DNA of 64,000 nt from positions 248,001 through 312,000 of the forward strand of contig JASANG010002871.1 of NCBI GenBank assembly GCA_030248215.1. The letters are read 5' to 3'. Both the position numbers and the translations under genes were made by a program. How positions within the stretch are numbered: position 1 is the first letter of the stretch; the number at the start of each line of letters is the position of its first letter. The notes beneath the pieces are model-generated. The model was given only the letters and a program-made list of their open reading frames with translations, was not told the DNA's origin and did not search any database. Shown here in pieces: positions 35,198 through 46,500 of this stretch. This DNA is from Enoplolaimus lenunculus. Lineage: Eukaryota; Nematoda; Enoplea; Enoplida; Thoracostomopsidae.

Positions 35198-35631
35198 TCA
35201 CATCTTAATATTATTTGCATCATTCATATACTGTTCGAATTCTTGCCATCCAACGTTAGCGCCGCTAATTACAACTACCACATTGACCGGTTCAGCTTGT
35301 TTATTCCGCGCGATCTGAGCTAATTCAGGAGCCAACAAACCTCGCTTAAACAGCGCTGCCAATGCAACGACCCCAGTTGGTTCTAAAACAAGTCTTAGAC
35401 GATCATAACAAAGTTTTAGCGTCGTCAAAATATCGAAATCGTTTACAAGTGCCACCCGGTTCACGCATTCAGCAATAATTGGGTACGTTATTTCACCGGC
35501 GTTAGGGGCACACGTTCCGACAGCAACGCTGTGAGCATCATAAAGTACTGTAGGTCGACCCTTGCGTAAACTTTGATACATCACGTTCGATGTTTCAGGT
35601 TCAATTCCTACAATTGTTGTGGTGTGGCAAC
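35198..35631 (-). CDS. PLP enzyme exon 4 (terminal)
   Basis: Acceptor TGTTCATTCAG, phase 1 in; encodes CHTTTIVGIEPE through SGANV and ends NNIKM then TGA at 35200-35198. A TTAGGC-core MITE starts about 26 bases past the stop, so any 3' UTR runs into transposon sequence. Confidence 0.87.
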
Positions 35632-38600
35632 CTGAATGAACAGCAACAACAGTAAGTACTATATCTGATTTACTGATATATGTCGCAAGCCAAACTGCTA
35701 TTCAGACCAATTACCAATCTTAGACTAAGATGATATAATAAAACGTGTATACAAAATAACGAGTTGACAGAGAATTCACAGAATCCATGAGTTGTTTAGT
35801 ACAACAGTCAGGTATCGCTATTTACATCTAATGGTTTAGGCATCAAACCGATCTAAATTATTGAATAAATGCCTTCGCATTCCGACACCTAAACTAATAT
35901 CCTTAACGTCCAGGCCGGCGTTAAGATAGTCGGCCCCCCAAACAGGTCCGAGGTGGCCCTCAGTAAAAAGTTTACAGCTCTATAACTTCGTGGTCGGCGA
36001 AAAAAAATTTAGTTTGTCAAAATGTGGGCCACCAAGGGTCAGCCCCCTAATTGGAGCGTTTGGAGGACGCGTCCGCCGGAACTGCTTAACGTTGCAAGTG
36101 ACCCTAAACGCAAAGGATACCACCTGGAATTAGGATATTTCAATTTTGAATTCTTAATACGGAATTTGAATACACGGCATAGGCAATTAGACAGCTCATC
36201 ATACGTGTTGGCCCGTATAAGCATGGTTCATGTGAAGAGTTAAAAAAGTTGTTCGAGCGGCAAAACGTTTTCTAGCGCCGAAGAAGTATACTCTATTTGA
36301 CTGTACAAACATTGGGTCCAAGCCCTGACACATAGCCAAATTGAGTTATTTTAACCATTTTAGCTGATCATAAACACGGGAGAGGGACTTAAACGAAGCC
36401 GCCCCTAGCCATGGCCCAAAAGGCTTCAATGTAAGCAAAACCTTACATCATACTAAATTTACGATTGGCGTTTCGCTCGCAAGATTTTTTCACTATTATA
36501 AATTTCATGCGCCTTATTTCACTGCAAAAAATGGTGAGTCAAATTGACTTTCCGAAATAGGCTCTATGGGACTACACAAACTAAGTCAAATTCGATTTCG
36601 CACGTTTGACTGTGGTAGAGTCGAATTTGACTCAGTTTGTGTAGTCCAGTAGAGCCTATTTCTGAGAGACTCAATTTGACTCACCATTTTTTTGCAGCGT
36701 AGAAATTTCTGAATCCGCTACTGATATAACTAAACTCATCCATGCGGTAAACAACAAAGATAAAGGGCTTCGGCCAACAGACTAATAACACGAATTACGA
36801 GTACTACTCATAGTTGCCATTGCGAAACGGTTCGTTGACGATATTAAAGGTCGCACTGATTGACGTCAGTTTGTTCCGCCAATCAATAACTATTAATAAT
36901 ATAAAACAAATTTGTAACAAATCAAAATTAAAAATACTCGATACAAAGAAACCTTACCAGCCAATCGTAACGCAACGCTGATTCCTGATATAAGCCCGCC
37001 TCCGCCAATGGGAACTAATACCAAATCAGGTTTCGGAACGTTCTCGATAATTTCAAGAGCCAAACTCCCATGACCCAAAATTAAATTGATGTCGTCAAAC
37101 GGATGCAACGGAATCATGCGTTGATTTTCAACTAAACTTTGAACGGTAGTCACTAAACTGTCTTGAGGTTGAAGCTCAACCTAAAACAACGATGTATTGC
37201 AACTAACAGCCAAGTGATAATTGTTGTAACCAAAGAAAAATATTAAACATAAATTTTTAATCAAAACAAAATTCAGTAAAATTTCACAATTAAAAAACCC
37301 GGCGAATATTTGCACGTGTCAATTGTGTTGGCAGAAAAATAAAACATCTTTGAAACGCTTATACTTCAATATTCGTTTGCTGTTCCCGTTTCCGCTATTT
37401 TGGTCACTATCCGATTACATTTATTTTTACTATCTGTTTCACCCCGTTATAAAATGAAATCCAGGAAAATGTATACATTCTGTACGCAATCTGACCAAAT
37501 AGCTTGTGTTATGACCCGTCTGAAACACGGATTGGTTGCTACAAAATCAAAATTTTTGCTGAAGTAAACTTTAGATTGTACTAAACCATTTTGATTGGCT
37601 GAAAAATTTTGGGCAGACCAGCCAGGGCTGCAATGGTTCCTAATGATTGGCCCTTGCATTTTGATAGAAACCCGCCTATCACTGATCATTTAGAAAATTA
37701 GTTACATAACCCGATAAGCTATTTTCGAGCACAAAAATGTTTTGTGCTGGAGCCTTCAGCAGGCTATATTCCAAAGCCTATGGATACGGGTTTGTCTCGC
37801 CCCTCCCGAAATTTTTTAAAAAGCATATACCCCTACTTATCCTCAGAGGCGCTTCATGAACTCACCAAACCTTGAGGTTGAATTGGCCCCAACATAGGTT
37901 GATGGAAAACACAGATCAAAAATATATTCCCAACAAGAACTCGTTCAAAGCGCGCTTTTTTGAGCACGTATAGCCAAAGAGGTACCAGGGAAAAAATTTT
38001 AGCGACCCTAGTAAATTTTCAACCTTGCTTGTAGTCATCGAAAACCCTTTTGGAAATTGTTTAGTTCCCCCCTAGCAAGGTGAACTGGCTACAAGCCTGG
38101 CTCACCTTCATTATAAACGTAACCCGCCAGTCTCAAACGTGTTCCCCATGACTACGAACTGTTAAGATTAAAAACAATGTTAGTTTACCTTTGCTCCAAG
38201 TGATTTCAATAACTCAATTCGCCGATGTGGTACGTGAGTCGGCATCACAACTGTTCCGCCCACGCCCAATTCTTTCGCGACCGTAGCAAACGCGCTGCCA
38301 TAGTTTCCACCGGAATAACAAACAAACGAAACGGATTTTGATTGGCTCGTCGACGTGCTGCTGTCTTTTGATTCGTCACTTTGATTTGTTGAATTATTTT
38401 CTAATTTTCGAGACATTTGAACACAAGCACCGCGGATCTTGTAACAGTAGGTATTTTGAGCAGATTCCAACTTCAACCACACATTAATGTTATTTGGCAG
38501 ATGGCTTAGTTGAGCACGGAAAACGTCTGAAAAATTGAACTAAACTTCGATCTTTCAACACCTAAAGTCAGGCCCGTAGTCAGCTCACCTTGCTAAGGGG

Positions 38601-39554
38601 GTGGGCAAAATTTTTCCAGGGGGGGGGGTGAGCCCCCCGGGTCCTCTTGCCTACGGGTCCGACTAAAGTGTTCTTTTTGTAATATTTAAGGCAGACAGCT
38701 TCATTTAGAAAAGTTTTGACAGTTAAAAATTATAATAAAGTACTAAAGTTAAAATCATAATTGCACATTTGACATAGCTTGTCAAACAGCTGCTGAGGAT
38801 GACGTTTCAGTTTTGGAAATTTGAGCATCCACCACAGAATCGACATATTTGTCGTATTTGTTTTACTGCAGGATTTTCGCTGTTGCCTCAACGATAGATA
38901 TAATTACCTGGCTACAACGACAAAAATTTACCAACAGTTACTACACTGTAAAATCCAATGTGTTAATTAATCAACTCAGACGGAAAATTAGTTATTTCTG
39001 AGTTAATAACAGTAAACTTTAACTCACTCTCAGTTGACTTGATTCTCACTGTGAGTTGAGTTGACTCCGTGTGGGTTGATTAATTGAATCAAAATGAACT
39101 GAGTCAATTCAGAATTGTGAGTTCTGATAGTCCTATCTCAGACTGAGTGATTCAACTCATTCTGAGTTAAAATTAATTCACTGGAATTTACAATGTATGA
39201 GTTGGATGCACACAAAAGTCTAAGCTTTGAATTAGGTCTTTTACAACTCAGAATTCTAATTTGATTGAACTCATTCTGAGTTAATTAATCAACTCACCAG
39301 AAATTAAATCACTTCAGATTGAGTTGATGTTTGCTGTTGTTAACAGCAGAAATAACCAGAAACCACCCATTCTGTTTGAGTTGATTATGCAACTCATTGG
39401 AATTTTAAGAGCCAAACATACCTCGAACCCGTGTTAACATTGGCGTTTTCCAGCACAAATTGCTGTTCCAAACAAACTCGCTTGCTTCTCGAATGTTGTT
39501 TAACGTTATTTCGTTCCACATCTTGCAAGCTGGTTGCAACCTCAAGGCATCCAT
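35198..39554 (-). CDS. Threonine/serine dehydratase - serine racemase family PLP enzyme, complete
   Basis: Exons 39554-39422, 38526-38189, 37180-36958 and 35631-35198 splice with matching phases (1, 0, 1) into 375 codons plus TGA. Known family: fold-type II PLP enzymes that deaminate Thr/Ser to 2-oxoacids and ammonia, or racemise Ser/Asp; cytosolic or mitochondrial. Seen: ITLNNIREA and WKTPMLTR N-terminal motifs, Schiff-base lysine about residue 74 in YKIRGA, PLP-ring Asn about 119 in SGGNYGSA, HPFDD about 183-187, phosphate loop GGGG 216-219, GIEPE about 239-243, EPTG 315-318 and SGANV 354-358. Odd: the usual SSGNHGQ is SGGNYGS, so the serine used as second base by racemases is Gly and the usual His is Tyr. 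A 20-residue Ser/Asn-rich insert precedes it. This favours dehydratase-like or altered chemistry. No targeting peptide is evident. ATG at 39554 is the best start (no clear upstream exon). Confidence 0.85.
35900..36110. repeat. Dispersed repeat, inverse of 1230-1400
   Basis: CCCCCCAAACAGGTCCGAGG ... TTACAGCTCTATAACTTCG ... ACCAAGGGTCAGCCCCC; a higher-GC block in the intron. Confidence 0.4.
36520..36699. repeat. GAGTCAAATTGACTC palindromic MITE
   Basis: Full copy within intron 3 of the PLP enzyme gene. Confidence 0.62.
36958..37180 (-). CDS. PLP enzyme exon 3 (glycine phosphate loop)
   Basis: Acceptor TGTTTTAG, donor GTAAGG, phase 0 in and 1 out; encodes HPFDD, the LGHGSLALEI segment and LVLVPIGGGGLISG. 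Confidence 0.86.
37275..37447. repeat. GGATATCCGTTTCCG-type element, left half
   Basis: CCGGCGAATATTTGCACG, AATAAAACATCTTTGAAACG and GTTTCCGCTATTTTGGTCAC; matches the tandem unit at 8780; in PLP enzyme intron 2. Confidence 0.48.
37963..38100. repeat. hAT-like CGTAGCC MITE
   Basis: CACGTATAGCCAAAGAGG to GGCTACAAGCCTGG; in PLP enzyme intron 2, 89 bases past the exon 2 donor. Confidence 0.5.
38189..38526 (-). CDS. PLP enzyme exon 2 (PLP lysine and Asn loop)
   Basis: Acceptor TTTTTCAG, donor GTAAAC, phase 1 in and 0 out. It carries the YKIRGA lysine, the Ser-rich insert, the SGGNYGSA loop and VVMPTHVP. Confidence 0.85.
38569..38660. repeat. hAT-like CGTAGCC MITE, internally deleted
   Basis: CAGGCCCGTAGTCAGC to TTGCCTACGGGTCC in 92 bp, flanks CCTAAAGT and ACTAAAGT. 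Confidence 0.55.
38944..39195. repeat. CACTGTAAATTCC MITE
   Basis: TA-flanked full copy in intron 1 of the PLP enzyme gene. Confidence 0.62.
39196..39406. repeat. CACTGTAAATTCC MITE fragment, opposite orientation
   Basis: Abuts the previous copy and ends AACTCATTGGAATTTTA, 14 bases from the exon 1 donor of the PLP enzyme gene. Confidence 0.5.
39422..39554 (-). CDS. PLP enzyme exon 1 (start codon)
   Basis: ATG at 39554-39552, MDALRLQPACKMWNEITLNN onward to LTRVR; donor GTATGT, phase 1. An acceptor-like ATATAG lies 5 bases before the ATG, so a non-coding first exon upstream is possible. Confidence 0.78.
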
Positions 39555-39676
39555 TAAAACTATATCGCTATAATATACTGAATGTTTTTTGTAGCTAAAA
39601 ACACCACAGAAAATGGTTAATTTACCAAGTTGATTATACAAAATCAACGCAGTAAAATCAGCTTGCAAAAACACAA

Positions 39677-39869
39677 GGCCAATGTATAGAACAGGGCCGC
39701 ACCAATAGTATAACCATACTCCTAAGCCAAGGCCTACACCAAAGCCTAGGCGTAAAAATAAAATTATACCTAAAACTAAGCGTAAGTAAAAAACATTAGT
39801 ATAAAGCTTAAGCTTACTCTATTGCAGTCCCGCAGAAAAACGTTCCGCACTGATCCTTGCGTATGGGCC
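39677..39869. repeat. TTAGGC-core MITE upstream of the PLP enzyme start
   Basis: GGCCAATGTATAGAACAGGGC to TGATCCTTGCGTATGGGCC; begins 123 bases 5' of the ATG, so it may sit in the promoter. Confidence 0.6.
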
Positions 39870-40164
39870 AATGGCAGTATAATAATTTTTAAACTACAAA
39901 CCGTATCGTAATCTGCCTATGTATACTTTGAACCTATATGACTAAAAATATTTTCAGCAAGATAACAGATCCAAATTGCAACACTTGCTTGATATCTATA
40001 ACTTGACCACGTCAAAATGACACTAGTATCAGTATCTTATCTATACCCATAAAGTATTTTGCTTGTTAAAAAATTAACACACCCCCATCGGCTTTTGGCA
40101 TCATTTCGATGGTTTTCTGTAGAATATATAAACTTCTAAATTAAAAGATATGACTAATGTATTA

Positions 40165-40490
40165 AAATCGCGGCCGTATTAGCAATAATATAAGCATATT
40201 CCTAAGCCTAAGCCTAAGCCTAAGTATAAGACTAACCCTATACCTTACTGTAAATTCCAGGGAGTTGATTTGACCACAGAATAACTTGAATCCAGTCAGA
40301 AGTCTGAGCTGTGAATTTGGTCTTTCAGAACTCAGAACTCTGAATAGATTTAACTCATCGTGAGTTAATTTACCAACTCGCCCGGACTTTAATCAACTCA
40401 GAGTGAGTTTGCTGTTATCAACTCAGAAATAGCCAGAAATAACTAATTCTCTCTCTGAATTGATTAATCAACTCATTAGAATTTACAATG
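40165..40490. repeat. TTAGGC-core fragment followed by CACTGTAAATTCC MITE
   Basis: 40165-40250 holds CCTAAGCCTAAGCC words; 40255-40490 is a MITE ending AATTTACAATG. Confidence 0.5.
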
Positions 40491-40861
40491 TTTGCTTCCC
40501 CCCTATTTTACATCATAAACCATTGCAGTCTAGCTAATGTTAAATTATAATACATTGTTCGGTATAGTAATTTGGGGGCTGGCACAGGCCCATCTTGCAA
40601 TGGTACAGGTTTCAAGTTACCGCATACGTAGATGGTAGGCAGTCCCTCCATCCGTTAAGAACACAATACAAGTAGTATGTTTTGTAGGGTCGCAATTGGA
40701 AATGATACCGTTTCTCACCTGCATTTCAGTTTTGGGGGTAGTAAAATATGTGCCCTTTGTTTCTTGCTGTAGTACTAGCGGTAAATTGATACTAATCCTA
40801 TTTGTAACCAAAATGTAAACATTCTATTTTTTTGCAACATTGTAAAATGCGAATTATTGTA

Positions 40862-40961
40862 CAATGGGTTGCGGTATACTTTTGTTGACATCCGGCGCTG
40901 TCCGACGTACGGGTGACGCACGGTGACGGATGGCGTCAGACGTCGAGTATAGCACAACCCT
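40862..40961. repeat. GC-rich TIR element, short
   Basis: ATGGGTTGCGGTATACTTTTG to GTCGAGTATAGCACAACCC. Confidence 0.5.
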
Positions 40962-41037
40962 AACTCTGCCGATGTGTTTTTGCGCAGGGTTAGTTTCTCT
41001 TATTACAGCTGATGATATGCTGCGGTACCTTTGGCTC

Positions 41038-41371
41038 ATGTATTGTTCAAGGGTGGACCATTTTTTCGGTGGGACTACGACGGTGCGCGCACAAGTTTTA
41101 GATGAATTTTTTACTTAGACTTAGGCTTTACATTGTAAATTCCAATTAGTTGATTAATCAATTCAGCTAGCGAATTGGTTATTTCTGAATTTAATATTAG
41201 TAAACTCATACTGAGTTGAGTTGATTCTCAGTCTGAGTTGACTCTTGATGAGTTGATTAATTAACTTAGAATGAATTGAATCAACTCAAAATTCAGAATT
41301 CTGATAGTCCTACCACAGACTGAGTGATTCATCTCATCTCAGTTAAAATCAACTCACTAAAATTTACAGTG
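41038..41371. repeat. TTAGGC-core fragment followed by CACTGTAAATTCC MITE
   Basis: Fragment with GGACCATTTTTTCGGTGGGAC and TTAGACTTAGGC; MITE from 41130 to 41371. Confidence 0.52.
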
Positions 41372-41519
41372 CAAAAAGCGTCATGTTGGAACCTTTTCTT
41401 TGTTTCAAGGATGCGTCATGATTGATGGATTGAGTTTTTTACATTTGAAATATTCGTCGTTTATACCGTTTTTTAATAAAAAGGCAATTTTAAAACTGGG
41501 TTCACAGTCTTTGTGACTA

Positions 41520-41771
41520 CACTGTAAATTCCAATGAGTTGATTAATCAATTCAGCTAGCGAGTTGGTTATTTCTGAATTAATATCAGTAAACATTAACT
41601 CACTCTGAGTCGAGTTGATTTTCACTCTGAATTGAGTTGACTCTGGGCGAGTTGACTAATTAACTCAGAATGAATTGAATCAACTCAGAATTCTGAGTTC
41701 TGAAAGTCCTAACTCAGTCTGAGTAATTCAACTCATTCTGAGTTAAAATCAACTCGCTGAAATTTACAGTG
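41520..41771. repeat. CACTGTAAATTCC MITE, clean copy
   Basis: Flanked by TA on both sides; near-consensus ends CACTGTAAATTCCAATGAG and GAAATTTACAGTG. Confidence 0.7.
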
Positions 41772-41992
41772 TACAGTATCATGTTCGTTCATTTAAATAT
41801 AAATCTATAATTTTTTTGTTTGTCTATGATTCTGCCTTTAAAAATGTTTCATAAGCTGCATAGCATAGCAGCTTCTACAAAAGCGAAAAGATTTTGAGTT
41901 TAGTTGATTTTCAATGGCAAACGGCAAAACTTTACCCCCAGAGAAGTCTAAAGTTGGACTTTGGTATCATATATTTTATGAATAAAATTGTT

Positions 41993-42211
41993 GGCCTATG
42001 TAAACATCAGGAGCGGAAAGTTTTTTCTGTGGGAATAGAATAGAATAAGCTTAAAGCTTTAGACTGTTTTTTGCTTGGCTTAGGCTTAGGCTAGGCTTAG
42101 GCTTAGGAATATTTTCATTCTTATTTTTACGCTTACGCTAAGGCTTAGGCTTAGGTTTAGGCTTAGGAATAAGCTTAAAATACTGTTCCGCCCCTGTTCT
42201 TTACATTGGCC
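41993..42211. repeat. TTAGGC-core MITE
   Basis: GGCCTATGTAAACATCAGGAG to CTGTTCTTTACATTGGCC. Confidence 0.64.
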
Positions 42212-42283
42212 AAATTTTTCATTAACAGATTTCCCTACGTTTACGATAATTCTTCTTAAAATCAAACAAACGAAAATCAAGTT

Positions 42284-42454
42284 GGTCAATGTGTACAATA
42301 GGACCCTAACATAGTATAAGCATATTCCAAAGCCTAAAGCGTAGATTGAGTTTATACCTAAATCTACGTCTAAGCAAACAAATAGTCTAAAGCTTAAGCT
42401 CACTCTATTGTATTCCCTCGGAAAACTGTTCCGCCCTTGATTTTTACCTACATG
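42284..42454. repeat. TTAGGC-core MITE, diverged
   Basis: GGTCAATGTGTACAATAGGAC start and CCGCCCTTGATTTTTAC end. Confidence 0.48.
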
Positions 42455-42762
42455 AACTATCAGGTGTATAGCGACCGACAACAGTTTTCGACTGGATCTG
42501 GTGAGATTTCTTTAACTATAAACTCGGTTGAATTATAGATATTTTGGCAGCAAATTACGCACTGAAGCAATACAATAAGGCACTTTCCTATTTGCTCGTA
42601 ATTAATGTTTGCAGCAAAAATAAAATAATATATGCAAAAATTTAAAAAAACCTTTATTATGGAACTTTAAATGTTTCCTTGCAGGAAATTTACCTTTACA
42701 TAAACCCTCACATAAACGAATAACAGGGGAATCTTTGTTATCGTTTCATACTCTTATCTGAC

Positions 42763-42918
42763 GCATTGCAAAAAATGGTGAGTCAAATTGACTCTCTCCG
42801 AAATAGTCTCTACGGGACTCCACAAACTGAGTCAAATTCGACTGCGTCTGAGTCAAATTCAACTCACAGAGTCGCACGTTTGACTCTGACGGAGTCGGAA
42901 TTTGTCTCAGTTTGCGAG
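42763..42918. repeat. GAGTCAAATTGACTC MITE, 3' truncated
   Basis: Left terminus and centre present; the right arm stops at CTCAGTTTG. Confidence 0.55.
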
Positions 42919-43037
42919 TGCACGCGCGTATCGTTGTACTGCTGTACAAGTGAAAGAACGAGTGCACCCACAACGGCGACACGAGTGCTTCTACAGTACA
43001 AGTTTTTCATTGGTCAACGTGCACAAGGGTCTCGAGA

Positions 43038-43110
43038 ATAATAATATTATTATTATTATTGGTGTTGTTGTTATTATTACTATTATTATTATTTTATTAT
43101 TTTACAATGA
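43038..43110. repeat. (ATT)n microsatellite
   Basis: Two blocks of ATT repeats separated by GGTGTTGTTG. Confidence 0.8.
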
Positions 43111-43218
43111 AAATGAGTATATGAGTGTCTTTTTCTACAATCGATAAATGTTAGTCTGGTAAATGAGTCGAGTTGGACTCAGAATTATCATTCTTATCTG
43201 CTGTCAGAGTTAAGCCTA

Positions 43219-43489
43219 CGCTGTAAAGCTTAGTGAGTTGATTTTAACTCAAAATGAGTTGATTTTAACTCAGATTGAGTTGGATCACTCAGTCTGAGCT
43301 AAGACTTTCAGAACTTAGAATTCGTAGTCAATAAAACTCAATCTGATTTAATTATTCAAATCACTGCAACCAACCGACCTCAGAGCGGGATCAGCTCACT
43401 CAGAGTGAGTTAATGCGTACTGTTAGTGACTCAGAAATAACCCAACTCGCTAGCTGAGTTGTTTAATCAACTCATTGAAATTTACAGTG
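43219..43489. repeat. CACTGTAAATTCC MITE
   Basis: Inverted orientation; ends 30 bases from the tetraspanin stop codon. Confidence 0.6.
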
Positions 43490-43518
43490 TATATATTTAG
43501 AAACTTTAAATTTTGTTT

Positions 43519-43593
43519 TCATTTTCTATTTTGCAAGTTGTATTCTTTTCGCAATTCGCGTGCTAAACAGCAACCGAGAACCACTCCAATTAT
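43519..43593 (-). CDS. Tetraspanin exon 7 (TM4 end, cytoplasmic tail)
   Basis: 24 codons IIGVVLGCCLARELRKEYNL... and TGA at 43521-43519; acceptor TATTTTTAG. Pairs of Cys at the TM4 end are typical palmitoylation sites. A CACTGTAAA MITE ends 30 bases past the stop. Confidence 0.87.
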   Translation of the reverse strand: MIGVVLGCCLARELRKEYNLQNRK

Positions 43594-46500
43594 CTAAAAA
43601 TAAAATCAATAATATTTTATATAAAACATACCAAATTATGTACTACACTGTAAATTCCATTGAGTTGATTTTAACTCAGAATGAGTTGAATCACTCAGTA
43701 TGAGTTAGAACTTTCAGAACTCAGAATTTTGAGTCAATGAAACTCACTCTGACTTAATTATTCAACTTACTCGGAATAAACTAAACTCAGAGTGAGAATC
43801 GATTGAACTGAGAGTGAGTTAATGTTAACTGTTATGAACTCAGAAATAACTAACTCTCTAGCTGAGTTGATTAACCAATTCATTGGAATTTACAGTGTAC
43901 GTTTTGTTTTACAACCTTAGCTAACAGGCGAACATGAATTATTACCCAAAAATAACTGATAAACCTGAATCTCTGCGTAAAATTTCATCGGCAGAAGAGA
44001 ATTATCTGCGATGCCAGTATGATATAACGACATTAAACAAACGTGAACAGAAGCCACTACACTGTAAATTCCGATGGGTTGGTTAATCAACTAAGAGAGC
44101 GAATTAGTTGTTTCTGGTTATTTCTGAGTAAATAACAGTAAACATTAACTCTACTCTGAGCTGATTTAGTTATGGGTTAATTGATTAACTCAAAATGAGT
44201 TAAACCAATTTAGCATTCTAACTTGTGAAAGGCATAATTCAGAGCTCAAACCTCTGAGTGGGTTCAATTCATTCTGAGTTAAAATCAACTCACTGAAATT
44301 TACAGTGTACTAATGCAACACATGTTACTTTAAGGGGTGAAACGTTTTTCCGCGGGACTGCAATAGAGTAAGCTTAAGCTTTAAAGTAAATTTTTTTCGT
44401 ACGCTTAGGCTTAGTCTTACCGGGTTATCCTTTCGCCAAGAATTCAGCTTAAGGTTATGCATTAAGAATATACTTATACTACTGTTGTGACCTCAAAGTA
44501 ACCGTTGCCACATTTGCTATTTCCAGCATTAGTTATTGTAATAAGGTAATACAACTATAAAAATACAGTAATTCGTAAAGTAAGGAATCAAAAAAGGTCA
44601 ATGTAAAGAACAGGGCGGAACAATACTATAAGCATATTCTTCAGTCTAAAAGCCTAAACATAAAAATGAGCATATTTCTAAACCTAAGCGTAAACCTAAG
44701 CCAAGCAAAAAATAGTCTAAAGCTTAAGCTTACTCTATTGCAGTCTCACAGAAAAATGTTCCGCACCTGATGTTTACATGGGCCCAAAATCAACAATCAC
44801 AAACTGTAACTTTATTAAAACTTATCTCTGATACCAAAACACTCGTCCATACCCTGTATACAGTGGCATAAAACAAACCTGAATAGCAGCAATTCCCAAC
44901 GCTAATCCGAGCACGATATGTAGATTAGATGCAATCCAATCGATTATTTTGCCAATACAACCCTAAAACAGGCAAAATCAAACAAAAAACGCAATAACCT
45001 AAGTGTTCTTGTATCGTTTCTTACACTGTAAATTGCAATGAATTGATTAATCAATTCAGCTAGCGAGTTGGTTATTTCTGAATTAATATTAGTACACATT
45101 AACTCACTCTCAGTTGAGTATGATATGCATTATCTATTAGTTAGCTGCTCAAGTAAGTTGACTCTGGATGAGTTGATTAATTAACTTAGTATGAATTGAA
45201 TCAACTCAAAATTCTGAGTTCTGATAGTCCTAGACTGAGTGATTCAACTCATTCTGAGTTAAAATCAACTGACTGAAATTTACAGTGTACCCAAATTTAA
45301 GGTTTAGGCTAAGGCAAAGGCTTACGTATAGAAAAGCTTTTTGCAAAGCCTAAGCACAAATGCGCGGTGCACTGTAAACTCCAACGAGTTATCAACTCAG
45401 ACGGAAAGTTATGTATTTTTGAGTTAATAACAGCAAACTTTAACTCACTGTGACTTGCGTTGATTCTCACTCTGAGTTGATTTGATGCCGGGAAAGTTGA
45501 TTAATTAAATTAGAATGAAGTATATCAACGAAGAATTATGGGTTCTGATAGTCCCAGACTGAGTGTTTCAACTCAGTCTGAGTTGAAATCAACTCATTGG
45601 AATTTACAGTGTGGGACGTGTACAACAGCGAACCTAAGCACCGCTTGTGACATAGGATACATCAAAATTAAACATTTGCAAACTTGTTTGCACAACGAAA
45701 GACACAATCCAGGACCGGGTTAGGATAGTCGATCACCGAATCAGGTTTTAATGGGACCCCAGGTAATACGTTTCATAACTGTATTGTGGTCCGCTACAAG
45801 TTTTCAATTTACCAGGGTCACAAAGGTCGGGTGCCAAAATTTGGAGGGTTGCGGGTCGCTTCCACCAGGACTGACACGGTCATATCTTTGGTTTTAATAG
45901 CAGAAAGGTGAATGAAAATTTTCTGACAGTAAACTTTAAATCTCAACGACACCAAATTAATATTACATCTCAAAACGAACGTTTTAGAAAAAAACAAATA
46001 TTGAGGGGCGCAGCCAGGGTTTCATCATCGACGGGGGTATTATCTCGTGTAAAAGAAAATGGTCTGATTTCTGGAATCCGTACACTGCAAAAAATATTGA
46101 GTCAAATTGGCTCTCTCTGAAATAGGCTCTACTTCGCTACGCAAACTGAGTCAAATTCGACTCCGCCAGAGTCAAACGTGAGACTAGGTAAGTGAGTCGA
46201 ATTTGACTGTGGTCGAGTCGAATTTGACTCAGTTTGTGTACTGCCGTAGATCTTATTTCGGAGAGAGAGTCAATTTGACTCACCATTTTTGTCAGTGTAA
46301 AGTTATTCTGAAAACTGTTAAAAGTGCTTTTTTTCTTGTCTATAAAAATTAAACAGGCGGATATATCTTTTTCACTGTTGAAAACTGAAGTTTTTTCTGT
46401 TATAACATCGACTTTTCGTATTAATTTTAAACATCCTACAACCTCGATTGACAAAAATCACACCAATAAACCTCAGTATAAATAATTTCTTCGGCTTCGT

